A stretch of DNA of 64,000 nucleotides from Prevotella amnii DSM 23384 = JCM 14753 (GCF_000378745.1 NZ_KB905272.1:1-64000); one strand, 5' to 3'. Numbered from the stretch's first letter, positions 30,681-40,490 are shown. Translations and numbers: made by a program. The notes: generated by a model not told the origin, from the sequence alone.

Positions 30681-31073
30681 ATGGATTTGACTGGTAAAGT
30701 TATTGCTGTTTTGCCTCCACGTGAAGGAACTTCAGCGCGTGGTGCATGGAAATCGCAAGAATATGTTATTGAAACTCATGACCAATATCCACGTAAGATG
30801 GTCTTTAATATCTTTGGAGCTGACAAAATAGATCAGTTTGCTATAAAAGCCGGAGAAGAACTAACCGTAAGTTTCGACATTGATGCTCATGAATATAATG
30901 GTCGTTGGTTTAACAATATACGTGCATGGAATATTCAGCGTATAGATGCTGCTGCTGCACAAGCTGCTAGTCCTATACCTGCTGCACAACCCCAAGCTGA
31001 AACTCCACAACAAGCTACACCTTTTCCTCCTGCTACTGAAAGTACTGAGTCGACAGACGACCTCCCGTTCTAA
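30681..31073 (+). CDS. DUF3127 protein
   Basis: This 130-aa protein has the DUF3127 core: MDLTGKVIAVLPPREGTSARG, then WKSQEYVIET, NIFGADKID and NGRWFNNIRAWNIQR. The domain looks like a small OB-fold of single-strand-DNA-binding type, and the Ala/Pro/Gln tail ends in DDLPF, which resembles the acidic-hydrophobic C-terminal tip of SSB proteins. That would fit recruitment of repair partners, but the role is not established. It is monocistronic with a strong terminator and is divergent from dnaN. Confidence 0.85.
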   Translation: MDLTGKVIAVLPPREGTSARGAWKSQEYVIETHDQYPRKMVFNIFGADKIDQFAIKAGEELTVSFDIDAHEYNGRWFNNIRAWNIQRIDAAAAQAASPIPAAQPQAETPQQATPFPPATESTESTDDLPF

Positions 31074-31107
31074 GTAATATAATATTATAAATATAACAAA
31101 TATGATT

Positions 31108-31140
31108 AAGGCTCAGCAGGTAATACCTGCTGAGCCTTTT
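31108..31140 (+). terminator. Terminator of the DUF3127 gene (bidirectional)
   Basis: A 14-bp perfect stem (31108-31121 with 31125-31138, core ggctcagcagg) followed by TTTT. It may also serve the convergent nuclease gene ending at 31197. Confidence 0.88.
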
Positions 31141-31196
31141 CTTACTATAGTAAAAAGAAAAATATCTTTATCACCTTACCTTTGGCACTTACTTTC

Positions 31197-32144
31197 TTAT
31201 TTAATATTCCACATAACAGCCATTTGCTCTGAAGTCATATTCTCAAAATAATCTTGATCTTCTTTTGAGAACCGTGCAAAAAAATTAATCCCAGTCAGCT
31301 TTTCTATCTCGCGAATAGGTTTTAAGAAAGTTTTCATCTGCCCCCTAGCATCTGACTTTTTATGCTCTATCCAAAAAGATAACGCCTTATAACTCCACTT
31401 TCCATTAATATCTTTATACTTCAATACCTGTAAAGAATAAAAATACTTCGGAACTATCAATCCTCTAACATTCTCTTTTATCTGATCAGGATTATCAATA
31501 GTACATCCACGAACCACGAACATAGTGTCTATATTACTTACGTTTATAGCCTCTCTAAACTTACTTCTAACTAATTCCTCCATAAGTGCCCAAGCACCAG
31601 GAGAAGCATTAAAACTATTTTGAATCTGAGGAGCCATATTTGTTAGATAAAACGTTTGCTTCTGCGCTTCTTCATCACTTTTTCTATCAGCAGAAGCGAT
31701 AAGATGCCCATGACTATATCCACTTCCTTTAATTAAATCCTTTAAAAACTCAGTAGAAGAAAAACTAGGATCAAACAGATAATTGGTTTTACTTTTACCC
31801 TTCCCTTCAGTTTTCCCATAACGTGGGATATTACCAAAAACATTATGACTATTCATTTGAAAAGCTACCCAACGTGTGGCCTGTTTATCCTTATCAAACT
31901 CTACAGTATAATTTACCTCGCCATTTTTAAGCTTGTGCGTTACTACTTTACTATTGCCACCATGAAAAGAAGGTAACTCGGAAAGCGATTTTATAACCGT
32001 ACCACCATCACTTGGCACTTTAGGCTTACCACCTCTATCTATATTATAAGCCAACACCCTACCCTCATCATCTACTGTGCATGAAAGAAGATTTAGGACC
32101 AAAGCAAACGACAGAGAGAATACAAAGATTGATGATTTTTTCAT
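31197..32144 (-). CDS. Surface/periplasmic NUC1-family DNA/RNA non-specific endonuclease, lipoprotein
   Basis: This 315-aa protein has a lipobox (LLSC, C22), so it is lipid-anchored. The nuclease core shows GYSHGHLIASADR, equivalent to the DRGH motif with H147 as general base, and YLTNMAPQIQNSFNASPGAW with N179 as the metal ligand. Such enzymes cut DNA and RNA without sequence preference. It lies near two OB-fold-like lipoproteins, a TonB receptor and an EEP nuclease, suggesting extracellular nucleic-acid breakdown (inferred). It has its own promoter box at 32203-32210. Confidence 0.9.
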   Translation of the reverse strand: MKKSSIFVFSLSFALVLNLLSCTVDDEGRVLAYNIDRGGKPKVPSDGGTVIKSLSELPSFHGGNSKVVTHKLKNGEVNYTVEFDKDKQATRWVAFQMNSHNVFGNIPRYGKTEGKGKSKTNYLFDPSFSSTEFLKDLIKGSGYSHGHLIASADRKSDEEAQKQTFYLTNMAPQIQNSFNASPGAWALMEELVRSKFREAINVSNIDTMFVVRGCTIDNPDQIKENVRGLIVPKYFYSLQVLKYKDINGKWSYKALSFWIEHKKSDARGQMKTFLKPIREIEKLTGINFFARFSKEDQDYFENMTSEQMAVMWNIK

Positions 32145-32202
32145 TTTCTGTTCCTCTAAATAGTTAATATACTTATTATATACATTATCAATTATATAAA
32201 CA

Positions 32203-32210
32203 CAAAGATA
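32203..32210 (-). promoter_or_regulatory. -7 box of the NUC1 endonuclease gene
   Basis: Minus-strand TATCTTTG, 58 bases upstream of the start. Confidence 0.6.
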
Positions 32211-32216
32211 ACAAAT

Positions 32217-32260
32217 AAAATGCGAATGAACGCATATGCAACTACGTTTATTCGCATTTT
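32217..32260 (-). terminator. Terminator of rpmE
   Basis: An 11-bp stem (32217-32227 aaaatgcgaat with 32250-32260) with an internal gcatatgc palindrome, 26 bases past the rpmE stop, entering a U-rich stretch on the minus strand. Confidence 0.65.
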
Positions 32261-32286
32261 ATTATTATATATAAAAATGTATTAAG

Positions 32287-32538
32287 CTACTTCTTTAACT
32301 TACCATAGCGGTGCATAAAGCGGTCTACACGACCAGCTGTATCAACAAGCTTACTCTTACCTGTATAAAAAGGATGAGAGGTACTTGAGATTTCTACTTT
32401 TACCAAAGGGTAAGTTTCGCCTTCAAAATCTACTGTTTCTGTTGATTTACATGTAGACTGTGAAAGGAACATATCACCGTTAGACATATCCTTAAATACG
32501 ACGGGGCGATAGTTTTCTGGATGAATACCTTTTTTCAT
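32287..32538 (-). CDS. rpmE2: 50S ribosomal protein L31 type B
   Basis: This 83-aa protein has the long type-B form beginning [19 protein letters not shown], with [11 protein letters not shown] near the middle and a [11 protein letters not shown] tail. It has only one Cys, so it is the zinc-independent C- form. L31 bridges the two ribosomal subunits. It has its own promoter and terminator, which separates it from the lipoprotein genes on either side. Confidence 0.96.
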   Translation of the reverse strand: MKKGIHPENYRPVVFKDMSNGDMFLSQSTCKSTETVDFEGETYPLVKVEISSTSHPFYTGKSKLVDTAGRVDRFMHRYGKLKK

Positions 32539-32622
32539 TTTATTTTTCTATTTAATTTTATAATAACCTTTTTATTTGTTAAGTATAGCTCATTCTTATA
32601 CCAATAAGCACTTAACAGGGTG

Positions 32623-32654
32623 CAAAGTTACAAATATTTATGCACTTGTCCAAA
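32623..32654 (-). promoter_or_regulatory. Promoter of rpmE2 (-7 and -33)
   Basis: On the minus strand TTTG (32651-32654), 20 bp, then TAACTTTG (32623-32630). Confidence 0.72.
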
Positions 32655-32688
32655 TATTTTAAAAACTAAATATATTATACCCATAAGA

Positions 32689-34065
32689 TTAATTAGCGTA
32701 AACTATCTTAATGGACTTAATTCGTAATTGGATTCCTTTAGAAGTGCTTTCAAAATCATTAACAATCTTTACTTTATTAGAAGACAATCCATTAAACTGC
32801 ACCTCTGACAAACTTACTTTTGTTATCTTAACCTTATTACTGCCACTTTCTGCATAAGCTATATCATTACCATTATAAGGTTCTTTCTTTTTTACATCTA
32901 TTATAATAACGATCTGCTTAATAACCTTTGAGCATTCTATAGCTAAAGAATTCTTAGCATACATTCTCATAGAATGATATTTTGCGAAATATTTAGGATG
33001 ATTAGAACCACCATTCTGAGCAAATGTAAGCTTTGTGCCATCTTTAGCTTCATAAGATACATCTATTTTATCTTCCTTGCCAAAATCTGAACAATCAATG
33101 ATCGTTTCCGCACCAACAGGTGTCGTTGGATTAGTATTAGGATCTTCTTGAAGAGGAGTAGCACCTTCACCAGTTATATTAACTATTACACTACCCTTAT
33201 CCATTTCATAAATAGTCTTTTCTTGATTAGTTTTTTTATCTTTCTTTTGGAAAGGCATAAGGTATCCCTTTACAATAACAGTTTGACCTTTTTTCAAATC
33301 TGTATTAGCAGAAAACTTAACTCCACCTTTATTTAAACCTGCGTAAATCTGAATTTCCTCTGTACTTCCATCTGTCTTAATTTTATAAGATAAAGAACCA
33401 TCAGCATTTAATTTATCCCAGACATCAGTGATAACACCCTTTACATAAGCCTGTGCTGCCAACTTAGAATTAGATTCTTTAATCTTAGCTACTGCTTCAT
33501 CTGTTGTCCATGCTGTAGCTTCTGTATTTAAATCGGGTAAAATAGGAGGAGTAGCTCCCTTTATCAAACTAACAATTTTGCTAGTTTTATCTACTTCCAT
33601 TATAGTTTTACCTGTTTTTTTATTAGTATAACTCTTCAAATTACCTATAAGAACAACTTGATCTCCTACATTAAGATCTGTTTCTGCTTTAAAATCTGCA
33701 CCATTAAGACCTTTACCAGAATATACCTGAATATATTCTGTATTACCTTTTTCGTCAACAATATTATAGGAAATGCTCTTATATGTAGAATTATAAGCTA
33801 TTACCTTACTTATTATACCTTTTATATATGCCAAGCCTTTTACACTACCATTTGCATCTTTTATCTTCTGTATAGCTTGAGCTACTGTCCATGCTGTTTC
33901 CTGAGTATTTAATATATCAGTAGTAGCACTACCACCACCTGTATTAGGATTAGGATTTTTACTTTCATCATAGTTAATACTATAAGGTGCTGGAACATCC
34001 TCACAACTTGTAAAAGCAATAACAATTAACGTTATAGCCAATAATGGAATTAATACCTTCTTCAT
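32689..34065 (-). CDS. Lipoprotein with two tandem OB-fold-like (DUF6359-type) modules
   Basis: This 458-aa protein has a lipobox (FTSC, C21). Residues about 55-170 and 183-298 are two copies of the same module, each starting ETAWT or EATAWT and containing A-x-VKGxI, then EYIQVY or EEIQIY, GLN-GADFKA or GGVKFSA, TDL, and VVLIGNL or VIVKGYL. A C-terminal sandwich (TIIDCSDFGKEDKI onward) is common on Bacteroidota secreted nucleases. OB-folds suggest nucleic-acid or oligosaccharide binding. It follows the DUF5689 lipoprotein by 38 bases, downstream of a TonB receptor. Role inferred as ligand capture at the surface. Confidence 0.8.
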   Translation of the reverse strand: MKKVLIPLLAITLIVIAFTSCEDVPAPYSINYDESKNPNPNTGGGSATTDILNTQETAWTVAQAIQKIKDANGSVKGLAYIKGIISKVIAYNSTYKSISYNIVDEKGNTEYIQVYSGKGLNGADFKAETDLNVGDQVVLIGNLKSYTNKKTGKTIMEVDKTSKIVSLIKGATPPILPDLNTEATAWTTDEAVAKIKESNSKLAAQAYVKGVITDVWDKLNADGSLSYKIKTDGSTEEIQIYAGLNKGGVKFSANTDLKKGQTVIVKGYLMPFQKKDKKTNQEKTIYEMDKGSVIVNITGEGATPLQEDPNTNPTTPVGAETIIDCSDFGKEDKIDVSYEAKDGTKLTFAQNGGSNHPKYFAKYHSMRMYAKNSLAIECSKVIKQIVIIIDVKKKEPYNGNDIAYAESGSNKVKITKVSLSEVQFNGLSSNKVKIVNDFESTSKGIQLRIKSIKIVYAN

Positions 34066-34103
34066 CTTATTTATTTTTCTAATTTGTAAGAATAATCTGT
34101 TTT

Positions 34104-35330
34104 TTATTTTATAGAGATTAGTCTATTATTTTTATCTATCTCCTTTGTACCTTTATAATTTATAAGCATACCACATACTACTACTTGCTTACCTACTACC
34201 AGTGTTTCAGATGAAGAAAACTTAGCTCCATCTAAATTTAACCCCCCAAACACCTTTAGTTCCGTGTTAGACTTACCATCATCTGAAATAAAATAAGTAC
34301 ATGACCCAGCTTTGGCATAAAAACTATTACTTGGGACTGTTGATATTATACCTTTTACATACCATTCTTTGTCCCCAGCATTACCACTCTGGATTAAAGC
34401 TAAAGCACGAGTAACATCAAAAGGTTCAGCCTTTGTTCCCTTACCTTTACCTACTAAACCTACTAAAGGATCTATAACAGTAGCATTCTCAACATCGCTA
34501 AGCGAACGTATTATAATTTCCCACTGATCATTAAAACGCTTAAATATTCCTGTGATATTTACCTTACCTTTAGGAACTTCTACACCTGCGAATTTGGCAA
34601 AATTGCTATTATACATTACCAATTTCTTGTCGTCTATCCCTACTAATGACCAGCTTACGCTACCTGCACCACTATTACGATTAGCATAAGTCTGTATGTT
34701 GCTCTTAGAATTATAATCATAACCAGATTTTAAGATAACATTCTTTATAACTCCAAGTTTTCCCGCATCATCATTTATATTCCATTTATTTATATCAAAT
34801 GCTTCAGCCTCTACCTTATTATTAATACTAATAATCTTATAATGTTTATCCCACGCTAACTTACTTATTCTGCCTATAGAAACAGTCCCTTTAGAGCTTA
34901 CAGATGGCACACCAATCTGTGGTTGTAAACCATAATTACCTATATAAAGGTCTTTTAAGCTTACCAATATTTCTGTTCCTATTGGCAAATATCCATAAAT
35001 AGCACTTTGTCCTAACGAGATAATTATTGCACCTGTTTTATCTTGAATAACTATTTCGTTATACACATTACCCTCCTTATCCGAACTGGTTACAATGCCC
35101 TTTAGCTGTATATCATCAACTATTTTTTCATAACCGTTCCTTGTTGAAATAGGATTTGTATATTTCTGTTTTAACTGAGCTATTGTAAGCACATTGGTTT
35201 CCTTTAACTCATTACTGCCATAATAACGCTCTTTTCCACCTATTGGTGTATCTGCATAATCCTTACCCATACAAGAAGAGAGGATTATTATTACAGTTGC
35301 GGCTATCGTTAAAAAATTAAATTTCCTCAT
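34104..35330 (-). CDS. DUF5689 lipoprotein
   Basis: I chose the ATG at 35330 (408 aa), because it gives a lipoprotein signal (MRKFNFLTIAATVIIILSSC), rather than the upstream ATG at 35369 that overlaps the receptor gene. The N-terminal part matches DUF5689 (TIAQLKQKY, IQLKGIVTSSDKEGN, EIVIQDKTGAIIISL), an OB-fold-like domain. The C-terminal 100 residues (RALALIQSG, WYVKGIISTV, FGGLNLDGAKFSS) are a third copy of the module found twice in the next lipoprotein. DUF5689 genes are often next to TonB receptors and nucleases. It begins 22 bases after the receptor stop. Confidence 0.82.
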   Translation of the reverse strand: MRKFNFLTIAATVIIILSSCMGKDYADTPIGGKERYYGSNELKETNVLTIAQLKQKYTNPISTRNGYEKIVDDIQLKGIVTSSDKEGNVYNEIVIQDKTGAIIISLGQSAIYGYLPIGTEILVSLKDLYIGNYGLQPQIGVPSVSSKGTVSIGRISKLAWDKHYKIISINNKVEAEAFDINKWNINDDAGKLGVIKNVILKSGYDYNSKSNIQTYANRNSGAGSVSWSLVGIDDKKLVMYNSNFAKFAGVEVPKGKVNITGIFKRFNDQWEIIIRSLSDVENATVIDPLVGLVGKGKGTKAEPFDVTRALALIQSGNAGDKEWYVKGIISTVPSNSFYAKAGSCTYFISDDGKSNTELKVFGGLNLDGAKFSSSETLVVGKQVVVCGMLINYKGTKEIDKNNRLISIK

Positions 35331-35352
35331 AAAATAATTGTATAGTATGTAT

Positions 35353-37935
35353 TTAGAATTTATAAGCAATATTCAACATTCCGTTAATGCCATAAGCATA
35401 ATATAACTTAGGATTCTTTCCAAAATCATAAGCCCTAATAGTAGTAGTTCCAGTTCTCTGATTAATAGTATAGCTACTTCTACCATACTCATAACCGCCA
35501 CTTATTATCTTCTGATTATTTAAAATATTTGTTACCATCAAATTAATTGACAAGCTGTGATGCCCTATATATATATTCTTTCCTATAGAAGCATCAAGCA
35601 TAAAGCCTCCTTTTCCTTTTGCTTGAGGAGCAGGATTATAATAGCCCTCTGCATCAATACCACCAAGAGCAGTTCCCATAGTACGCAATGTAGAGCCATA
35701 ACGCATACTTGGAGAATAAGATAAATATATACGATCGTAATAATTACCTACTACATCTATAAACCAGCCACCTTTATGAAAGCTCAATATACCACTATAT
35801 ACTGATAACGGCGTATTAGCTTCACGCATTCCATCATTATAAACAACATCTTTATAGAAAGTACTCTTAGTAGAATTCATGTAAACAACATCTGCATTAT
35901 TTACATTTTTTGCTTCCTGCCATGTAGCAAGAGTCTTGAAATTTAAGAAATTTGTCAATTTAAAATCTAAGCCTAACTCAAAACCATATAAACTTTTCTT
36001 TATATTAGTCATACTGATATAAGTAAAAGAATTAACATCATCATAGAAGAAATTTTGCCATTCTGTAACATGAGTTAAACGATTATAATATGTACTCAAG
36101 TTTGCATGTAACCAGCTTCCGCTATATTGATAACTAAGTTCTGAAGAAAACACATGTTCGTTGCGTAAGTTTTCAACAAAATCATTATTCATCTCAGGAG
36201 ATACGAACGCATCTCTTCCTTCTGGCGCACGATGCTCATAGCCAAGACCTACAGATAGTGCGTTACCTCCGCTCAAAGTTATTGTACCACTACCCTTTAT
36301 GCCACCAGAAATAAAATTAGCTTGACGACTCTTACCAAAAGAATTATTAGCAAACAAGCCATTACGCATATTACCTACACGATACATATTGTCAAATCCT
36401 AATCTTGCTGCTAACACATAAAATACATTACCATAAGTTTGTGCAAAATTAGTCCAAACATTAACCTTTCGCACATTAATATTATAATCATACCCAAAGC
36501 GATCACCCTCATAAACAAGTTTACCTAACCCATTTACGCCCATAGTATTCAAATCATACTGCGTGCGAGGATCACCTGAAGGATATGTTCCCACAGCATA
36601 AGTATTTATATTATGATATTTCTTAGCACCTAACATATCTTCCATAGTCTGATAATGGTGTCCTAAATTTTGAGCTAAGACAACACCTACGTTTAACACT
36701 TTCTCTTTTCCTAAATGATTGGTCAATGTAGAAGCTAAACTTGTTGTCATATTACGGTCTTGCCTTGCCTGCAAGAAATAAAGAGCATCTTGCCCATTAG
36801 CAGCTGCCTGACGGTTAGAATAATAAAGGCGATCCCATTGTATCTGACGATTATTCTTATTCCTCCAATAATCTACTGCATCCTCCCAGTCTTTATATGC
36901 CTGTGCTGTGCGATAACGACTATCATGCTCATTCCAAACATCAAAGAAATTGCTTGGCATATTTTTCCAGTAATCAGGAGCAGGATTTTCTGCATTATTA
37001 TAGTTAAGCTTCGTGCTCTTATAAATTCCATATTTAGCAAACAAAGAAGTTGTCAGCTTTAATTTCTTATTAATATCCCAGTCCCATGTTAAGATACCTG
37101 AAGGAGAATAGTCGTTAATAACACGACTATTACGTTTAACCCCATTCTGATACCCCCAATAAGGATTATACTGAAAATCATTAGCTAACCAATAAGCCTC
37201 TTCTGTGCTTGCTCCTTGTCCTGCACGCTCAGTAGGATTACCCCATGTAGACAAACTCAAAGAATGCCCATTATCCCATTTTTTCTGTACCCCGAAATAA
37301 TAAGATAACGAATTATAAAAAGTACCTTCTACATAACCACGATTAGCCCAACGATAACCTATACTTGCCGCAACAGCCCAACCATTATTATTAAAACCAC
37401 TGGCATAATTATACATTCCTCTAAAAGTATAATTTCTATTAGCAGCAGATAATGTAAGTCGTTGCCCTGCAGGCATAGAACCTGCACGGAAATTATAATT
37501 ATTACTTCCTGCAATACCTGTCATAGAGAAATTATTACTCTCAAAAGGCAAAGCAAAGTCAACATTACGTGTCTGCTGGTTAATGCCACCTACCATAGAA
37601 TAGCGGAATTGCCCACTTTCCAAATCATTAACAGGAGTGCCATTAATATAAATCTCATTATACTTTTGATTTAAAGCACGGTATCTAAAACGCATAGGAG
37701 AATAAAGATAGCCTACCTGCGAAGCATAAACATTACTTCCCGAAGTTAAGATAATAGCATTATCACTCATAGGGTTCTCTTCATTAATCTGAGCTTCAGA
37801 GAAAGTAAACAAAGACTCCTCTATTGGCTTTATAGTTTGTTCCTGCTGAGTAGTAGTCTTTTTTGTAGTATTCTGAGCAAATACTGCCACTGAACTACAT
37901 ACTGCGATAACCGCTAATGTCAGCTTTTTCTGCAT
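35353..37935 (-). CDS. TonB-dependent receptor of the nucleic-acid-associated locus
   Basis: This 860-aa protein has a signal peptide (LTLAVIAVCSSVAVFAQ), a short Thr/Gln-rich linker, a plug region (SNVYASQVGYLYSPMRFR, NDLESGQFRYSMVGG) and a large barrel with many aromatic strands, ending in the terminal aromatic residue (GMLNIAYKF). It lacks the CarboxypepD-reg domain of SusC proteins. It is the first gene of the receptor-DUF5689-OB lipoprotein operon and is divergent from the EEP nuclease gene. Imported ligand unknown; nucleic-acid fragments or nucleotides are suggested by context only. Confidence 0.85.
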   Translation of the reverse strand: MQKKLTLAVIAVCSSVAVFAQNTTKKTTTQQEQTIKPIEESLFTFSEAQINEENPMSDNAIILTSGSNVYASQVGYLYSPMRFRYRALNQKYNEIYINGTPVNDLESGQFRYSMVGGINQQTRNVDFALPFESNNFSMTGIAGSNNYNFRAGSMPAGQRLTLSAANRNYTFRGMYNYASGFNNNGWAVAASIGYRWANRGYVEGTFYNSLSYYFGVQKKWDNGHSLSLSTWGNPTERAGQGASTEEAYWLANDFQYNPYWGYQNGVKRNSRVINDYSPSGILTWDWDINKKLKLTTSLFAKYGIYKSTKLNYNNAENPAPDYWKNMPSNFFDVWNEHDSRYRTAQAYKDWEDAVDYWRNKNNRQIQWDRLYYSNRQAAANGQDALYFLQARQDRNMTTSLASTLTNHLGKEKVLNVGVVLAQNLGHHYQTMEDMLGAKKYHNINTYAVGTYPSGDPRTQYDLNTMGVNGLGKLVYEGDRFGYDYNINVRKVNVWTNFAQTYGNVFYVLAARLGFDNMYRVGNMRNGLFANNSFGKSRQANFISGGIKGSGTITLSGGNALSVGLGYEHRAPEGRDAFVSPEMNNDFVENLRNEHVFSSELSYQYSGSWLHANLSTYYNRLTHVTEWQNFFYDDVNSFTYISMTNIKKSLYGFELGLDFKLTNFLNFKTLATWQEAKNVNNADVVYMNSTKSTFYKDVVYNDGMREANTPLSVYSGILSFHKGGWFIDVVGNYYDRIYLSYSPSMRYGSTLRTMGTALGGIDAEGYYNPAPQAKGKGGFMLDASIGKNIYIGHHSLSINLMVTNILNNQKIISGGYEYGRSSYTINQRTGTTTIRAYDFGKNPKLYYAYGINGMLNIAYKF

Positions 37936-38144
37936 AATATTATTGTATTAAAGTATGTTATATTGTAATTGCAAAGTAATAAAATATATTTTAAATATAA
38001 AAATACTTTGAGTTAAAACTTATCCACAATTACAATTATCTCAAATTAATTAGCGACATTTGCAAAAGAATAATATCCGAACTTGCCTAAGGGCATGTTT
38101 GCATAGATAAGATACGTATAAATGTTAATTAAATTATTATAAGA

Positions 38145-39194
38145 ATGAAAAAACTATCTTTACTTTCAATCTCATTATTGCTTTGTGTTATAAGTACTTT
38201 TGCACAAAGAAAATATTCCGTTTATGCTGTGGGTTTTTACAATCAAGAAAACTTATTTGACTATACACACGATAAAGGGAAAAATGATTACGACTTTACT
38301 CCTAATGGAAGCTATCATTGGAATAAAATGAAATATAGCCATAAGCTCGCTAATATGTCGCGAGTTTTATCAGAAATGGGCACTGATGTCCTACCAAAAG
38401 TAGGATGCGCTTTTATCGGATTAGCTGAATGTGAAAACGATCATGTTGTAAAAGATCTCGTAGCACAACCTGCCCTTGCACAACGTGGATATAAATATAT
38501 ACATATAGAAGGACCTGACCGACGAGGTATTGATTGTGCTTTTATTTACCAACCAAAACTTTTTACAGTTCGTAATACAAAGCTTATACCTTACATATAC
38601 GAATTAGCCAAAGACAGTGCACATGCTACCCGTGGCTTCCTAACTATTAGTGGAACTATGGCTAACGAACATGTTTCTGTTATTGTATGCCACTTGCCAA
38701 GTCGTGGGGCAAGTTCATACTACCGCGAGCTGGGAGCAAAACAAATAAAAGTGATAAAAGACTCTTTGCTACAAGAGGATCCTAACTGCAAAGTTATAGT
38801 AATGGGAGATATGAATGACGACCCTACTAATGCTTCTATGCACAAATATCTTTCTGCGAAAGCCGAAATATCTGAAGTGGGTACAAACGATATGTATAAC
38901 CCATGGTATAACATACTTGTGAAACAAGGCACTGGAACATTACAATATCAAGGGAGATGGAACTTATTTGATCAAATTATCCTATCACCTAACTTTCTAA
39001 ATAAAAATGGATCTAAAGACTTTACTACACTAAAATATTGGAAAAATCAAATATTTAAGCGTGATTATCTTTTCCAGCAAGAGGGTAAATATAAAGGTAA
39101 TACCAAACGTACTACAGCAGGAGGAGTTTGGCTCGACGGATACTCTGACCATCTTCCTACAGTAGTTTATATCGTAAAAGAACAAATAAAATAG
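38145..39194 (+). CDS. Secreted endonuclease/exonuclease/phosphatase (EEP) family protein
   Basis: This 349-aa protein has a signal peptide (LSLLSISLLLCVISTFAQ). EEP motifs are in order: FYNQENLFD with metal-binding E35, GLAECEND, VCHLPSRG, GDMNDDP and the final GYSDHLPTVV with the general-base SDH. The family includes DNase I-like nucleases, sphingomyelinases and inositol phosphatases. The placement beside a TonB receptor and OB-fold lipoproteins argues for a secreted nuclease or nucleotidase. It is divergent from the receptor, 209 bases away. Confidence 0.88.
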   Translation: MKKLSLLSISLLLCVISTFAQRKYSVYAVGFYNQENLFDYTHDKGKNDYDFTPNGSYHWNKMKYSHKLANMSRVLSEMGTDVLPKVGCAFIGLAECENDHVVKDLVAQPALAQRGYKYIHIEGPDRRGIDCAFIYQPKLFTVRNTKLIPYIYELAKDSAHATRGFLTISGTMANEHVSVIVCHLPSRGASSYYRELGAKQIKVIKDSLLQEDPNCKVIVMGDMNDDPTNASMHKYLSAKAEISEVGTNDMYNPWYNILVKQGTGTLQYQGRWNLFDQIILSPNFLNKNGSKDFTTLKYWKNQIFKRDYLFQQEGKYKGNTKRTTAGGVWLDGYSDHLPTVVYIVKEQIK

Positions 39195-39234
39195 GATTAT
39201 ATAATAAAAATATAAAACACATATATTATTTCCT

Positions 39235-39822
39235 ATGTTAGAAACAGAATCGCACCCCTTTAAGCCATGGCTGCCCAAACATGCTAAAATACTGATGCTG
39301 GGCACTTTCCCTCCTGCACCAAAACGTTGGTGTATGCCATGGTATTATCCTAATTTCACAAATGATATGTGGCGTATTTTGGGGCTTATCTTTAAGAGAG
39401 ATAAGTTTGCCTTCGTTGATCAAATAAACAAAACTTACCGTCTTAACAGTATAAAGGAAATGCTTTTAGAGCAAGGAATAGCTATATTTGATACAGCTCA
39501 GCGCATTCGCCGTACAAAAGGAACTGCTTCTGACAAGGATCTTGAAATAGTAGAGCCTACTAACTTTAACAAAATACTACATTCTCTACCACAATGTAAG
39601 GCTATTGTAACAGCAGGACAAGTTGCTACAGATATCATATCTCAGCACTATAATATCAATGCTAAACACCTTAAAATGGGAGAAAATGTTTCTTTTATGT
39701 TTGAAGAACGCACTATACTACTTTACAGAGAACCAAGTAGCAGTAGGGCTTTTCCTATGAAAATAGAAAAGAAAGCTAAATATTACGAAGATATGTTTAG
39801 ACAATTAGGCATAAAAAAGTAG
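39235..39822 (+). CDS. Uracil-DNA glycosylase superfamily protein
   Basis: This 195-aa protein has the UDG-fold signature: ILMLGTFPPAPKRW in motif A with a following FTNDMWRI, and LLYREPSSSRAFP as the C-terminal motif B-like segment where other UDGs have HPSxxS. It probably excises damaged bases such as uracil from DNA or from G-U mismatches. The subfamily is not certain. It starts 40 bases after the EEP gene and is followed by udk after 44 bases, so the three may be co-transcribed. Confidence 0.82.
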   Translation: MLETESHPFKPWLPKHAKILMLGTFPPAPKRWCMPWYYPNFTNDMWRILGLIFKRDKFAFVDQINKTYRLNSIKEMLLEQGIAIFDTAQRIRRTKGTASDKDLEIVEPTNFNKILHSLPQCKAIVTAGQVATDIISQHYNINAKHLKMGENVSFMFEERTILLYREPSSSRAFPMKIEKKAKYYEDMFRQLGIKK

Positions 39823-39866
39823 CTATACTATAAACAAATAAATATCTATCAACAAGTAATAAAACA

Positions 39867-40490
39867 ATGAAAAAGATAACTATAATAGGAATTGCAGGCG
39901 GTACAGGATCAGGAAAAAGTACCGTAGTACGAAAAATAGTAGAAGCCTTGCCACCAGACTATGTTGCTGTAGTACCACTCGACTCTTACTATAATGATAC
40001 CACCTCACTTACAGAGGAAGAGCGTAAAGCTATAAATTTCGATCACCCTGATGCCTTCGACTGGAAACTTCTCATAAAACACGTTAATGAGTTACGCAAC
40101 GGAATAGCTTGTGAACAACCCACTTACAGCTATATTCTAAGTAATCGTTTGCCTGAAACCATACATGTAGAGCCTAAGCCTGTTATAATTATAGAAGGTA
40201 TTATGACTCTTAATAATAAAAAGCTACGCGACATGATGGACCTTAAAATATTTGTCGACGCCGACTCTGATGAGCGTCTTATTCGTAACATACAACGTGA
40301 TACCATAGATCGTGGAAGAACAGTATCGATGGTTGTAGACCGTTATCTTAAAGTATTAAAGCCCATGCACGAACAGTTTATAGAGCCTACCAAACGATAC
40401 GCCGACCTTATTATTCCGCAAGGAGGCGAAAACCATACTGGCATAGGCATTCTTTGCAAGTATATAGAAGGGTTAATACCTACTATGTAA
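39867..40490 (+). CDS. udk: Uridine kinase
   Basis: Udk phosphorylates uridine and cytidine to UMP and CMP in pyrimidine salvage. The 207-aa protein has Walker A GGTGSGKST (11-19), PLDSYYND, NFDHPDAFDW, a lid segment SNRLPETIHV and IFVDADSDERLIRNIQRD. Length and motifs are standard. Its neighbourhood near secreted nucleases is consistent with nucleoside salvage, though co-regulation is not shown. A bidirectional terminator follows at about 40550-40583. Confidence 0.95.
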   Translation: MKKITIIGIAGGTGSGKSTVVRKIVEALPPDYVAVVPLDSYYNDTTSLTEEERKAINFDHPDAFDWKLLIKHVNELRNGIACEQPTYSYILSNRLPETIHVEPKPVIIIEGIMTLNNKKLRDMMDLKIFVDADSDERLIRNIQRDTIDRGRTVSMVVDRYLKVLKPMHEQFIEPTKRYADLIIPQGGENHTGIGILCKYIEGLIPTM

